Positions 31,017-32,262 of a stretch of 32,262 nt of DNA are shown piece after piece. Under the pieces are notes generated by a model that had not been told where the DNA came from, made no database searches, and was given only the letters and a program-made list of their open reading frames with translations. Within the stretch, counting starts at the first letter, position 1, and each line of letters opens with the position of its first letter. This stretch comes from an uncultured Bacteroidales bacterium (GTDB lineage: Bacteria > Bacteroidota > Bacteroidia > Bacteroidales > F082). The stretch is taken from NCBI GenBank assembly GCA_937902805.1, contig CALEMB010000037.1, positions 1 through 32,262 of the forward strand, in the 5' to 3' direction. The position numbers and the translations under genes were made by a program.

Positions 31017-31961
31017 ATGAACACCCCTTATTTTGGCGAAATCATAGCGTTAATCGTTGCCTTTTCGTGGACGGCCACGGCTTTGTTTGCCGAGACTGCC
31101 AGCAAGCGATTAGGCTCGTTGCCGCTCAACCTCATCCGAATGGTGCTTTCATGGGCTTTCCTCTCCATCATACTTTGGGTGGTGACTGGCGCGCCCTACC
31201 CTTTGCATGCCAGCGGCAAGGCATGGTTTTGGCTTGCCTTGTCGGGCTTGGTAGGCTACGTCTTCGGCGACTGGTGCCTTTTCAACTCCTACATCGTCTT
31301 CGGCTCACGTTACGGTCAGCTCTTCATGACGTTGGCGCCACCTATGGCGGGCATCTCGGGCTGGCTCATGTTGGGCGAGTCGATGTCGTGGCATTCCTGG
31401 TTGGCCATGCTGGTCACCTTGACGGGCATCGCCATCTCCATCTTGGCCCGTGGTGGCGAGCAGCACAAGCTCACACTAAAACTGCCCTTGAAAGGCGTGC
31501 TTTTCGGCATCGGAGCTGGGGTCGGACAAGGTGTCGGGTTGGTACTCAGCAAGATAGGATTGGAGCATTATGCCCTTTCCCTCCCTGCCGAAGCCCCGCA
31601 AGCCGTCGTCAAGATGATGCCTTTCGCCGGCACTTACATCCGCGCCGTGGCGGGTTTCGTCGGTTTCTTCCTTATCCTGGCGCTAACGAAGCAGCTGCAT
31701 CTGGTCGGCAAGGGTCTTCACGACCGCAAAGGCATGACCTTCGCCGCTTTGACCACCTTCTTCGGGCCTTTCCTCGGCGTGTCGCTCTCGCTGATGGCCG
31801 TGCAATACGCCAAAGCCGGCATCGCCTCCACCCTGATGGCCCTCACACCCGTGCTCATCATCGTGCCCTACGCCCTTATCCACAAGCAGAAAATCTCCGT
31901 CAAGGAAGTGATTGGCACATTGATTACAATGGTGGGGGTGGCGTTGTTTTTCTTGGTGTGA
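31017..31961 (+). CDS. EamA/DMT-family transporter
   Basis: The product is 314 residues with about ten hydrophobic segments arranged as two EamA repeats (~5-140 and ~155-314). Repeat 1 ends LGESMSWHSWLAMLVTLTGIAIS; repeat 2 ends QKISVKEVIGTLITMVGVALFFLV, the usual EamA end signature. Such proteins move small metabolites or amino-acid-related compounds across the inner membrane, most often as exporters. It follows the ureohydrolase gene by 32 bases, so the two are probably co-transcribed and the cargo could be a guanidino or amine compound; this is inference only. Confidence 0.85.
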   Translation: MNTPYFGEIIALIVAFSWTATALFAETASKRLGSLPLNLIRMVLSWAFLSIILWVVTGAPYPLHASGKAWFWLALSGLVGYVFGDWCLFNSYIVFGSRYGQLFMTLAPPMAGISGWLMLGESMSWHSWLAMLVTLTGIAISILARGGEQHKLTLKLPLKGVLFGIGAGVGQGVGLVLSKIGLEHYALSLPAEAPQAVVKMMPFAGTYIRAVAGFVGFFLILALTKQLHLVGKGLHDRKGMTFAALTTFFGPFLGVSLSLMAVQYAKAGIASTLMALTPVLIIVPYALIHKQKISVKEVIGTLITMVGVALFFLV

Positions 31962-32063
31962 GTTATTCAGTTTTTGGCTACTGTCTTGCGCGGAAAAAAG
32001 TTGACACAAAAGTGACAACCAAAATCAGCGAACTACAGTTAAAATCCCCTCCTTATCCTTGGG

Positions 32064-32107
32064 TAGGAGTTAAGTAGGAGTTAGGTTAGAGTTACATCGG
32101 AGTTGGA
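32064..32107 (+). repeat. Four tandem 11-bp direct repeats
   Basis: The units are TAGGAGTTAAG, TAGGAGTTAGG, TTAGAGTTACA and TCGGAGTTGGA, with the core GAGTT in every one. A period of 11 bases, one helical turn, places each unit on the same DNA face, as in arrays of transcription-factor half-sites. Confidence 0.65.
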
Positions 32108-32130
32108 AATTTGGCAAAAATGTTAAAATC

Positions 32131-32155
32131 AGCCTCAAAAAGAGGCTTATTTTTA
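32131..32155 (+). terminator. Terminator-like hairpin downstream of the EamA gene
   Basis: AGCCTC (32131-32136) pairs with GAGGCT (32142-32147) around five A residues and is followed by TATTTTTAG. It lies about 170 bases after the EamA stop, so it could end that operon or a short RNA starting in the repeat region. Confidence 0.5.
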
Positions 32156-32262
32156 GTTAAATTATTGTTAATTCATCCTCTTGCGTTGTCAATATTCATT
32201 AGGTCAATAGTCAATAAGGATTTCAGATGCGGCAAAACAGAGGTTTTTATATATAAAGATCG

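Larger units (their letters stand above)
31962..32262. other. Right-edge intergenic region with short repeats and no gene
   Basis: No credible coding frame is visible in these 301 bases. The region holds an imperfect palindrome (TTGACAC-AAAA-GTGACAA, about 32000-32018), an 11-bp tandem array (32064-32107), a terminator-like hairpin (32131-32155) and three copies of GTCAATA (32188-32194, 32203-32209, 32210-32216). The end is AT-rich. What lies beyond the window is unknown. Confidence 0.6.

Noticed and set aside
30878..32077. 399-codon frame overlapping the ureohydrolase 3' end and the EamA gene
   Set aside because: It is out of frame with two recognisable proteins and is Arg/His-rich without motifs.

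Overview
The window looks like chromosome from a Bacteroidota member, most likely a gut- or rumen-type Bacteroidales. The evidence is the BACON-domain lipoproteins, a type IX secretion (T9SS) C-terminal tail on a peptidase, the Bacteroidota -7 promoter motif TAnnTTTG before many genes, few convincing Shine-Dalgarno sequences, and typical gene families (a GlcP-type sugar symporter, a membrane-anchored AraC regulator, an NtrC-type regulator paired with a hybrid kinase). I see no tRNA, rRNA, CRISPR array, transposase or phage gene.

Layout. 13-579 (-): uracil-DNA-glycosylase-superfamily enzyme. 729-3715 (-): translationally coupled pair, a secreted M64 peptidase followed by a GH29 alpha-L-fucosidase lipoprotein. 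3884-8429 (-): operon of three tandem paralogous lipoproteins (carboxypeptidase-regulatory-like domain, then BACON repeats, then a LamG-type lectin fold; the promoter-proximal copy is short). It is divergent from a 7-TM AraC regulator (8647-9768, +), with a near-perfect 22-bp direct repeat in the shared intergenic region. 9852-15908 (+): galactose operon (galK, sugar-phosphate nucleotidyltransferase, galM, hexose symporter) running into a polysaccharide flippase. 15943-17934 (+): topoisomerase IV subunit B. 17987-20650 (-): VOC protein, ABC-F ATPase and small lipoprotein. 20731-21873 (-): lipoprotein mutarotase. 21948-23399 (-): 5'-nucleotidase-type phosphatase. 23457-26448 (+): hybrid histidine kinase and HD-domain protein. 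26539-27876 (-): NtrC-family regulator. 28001-28888 (-): coiled-coil lipoprotein. 29056-29877 (-): MBL-fold hydrolase. 29953-31961 (+): ureohydrolase and EamA transporter. 31962-32262: no gene, but tandem repeats and a terminator-like hairpin.

How it fits together. The left half suggests glycan and glycoprotein foraging. A fucosidase and a secreted peptidase sit beside lectin-like lipoproteins, and a hexose symporter, GalK and two mutarotases (one lipoprotein, one cytoplasmic) could take up and phosphorylate released galactose. No galT or galE is in the window, and the nucleotidyltransferase in the operon is a candidate for the missing uridylyl-transfer step. The right half is dominated by signalling.

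The most unusual material is repeat DNA. Four kinds of short palindromic or interspersed repeat occur. Each of the first three intergenic gaps of the galactose operon carries a different one. A 24-bp repeat is present twice, in frame, inside the topoisomerase gene, with a third exact copy just downstream. Other points of note are the direct repeat between the AraC regulator and the lipoprotein operon, a 15-bp repeat upstream of the coiled-coil lipoprotein, an 11-bp-period array at the right edge, and three signalling genes whose promoter motif lies so close to the ATG that their mRNAs may be leaderless.
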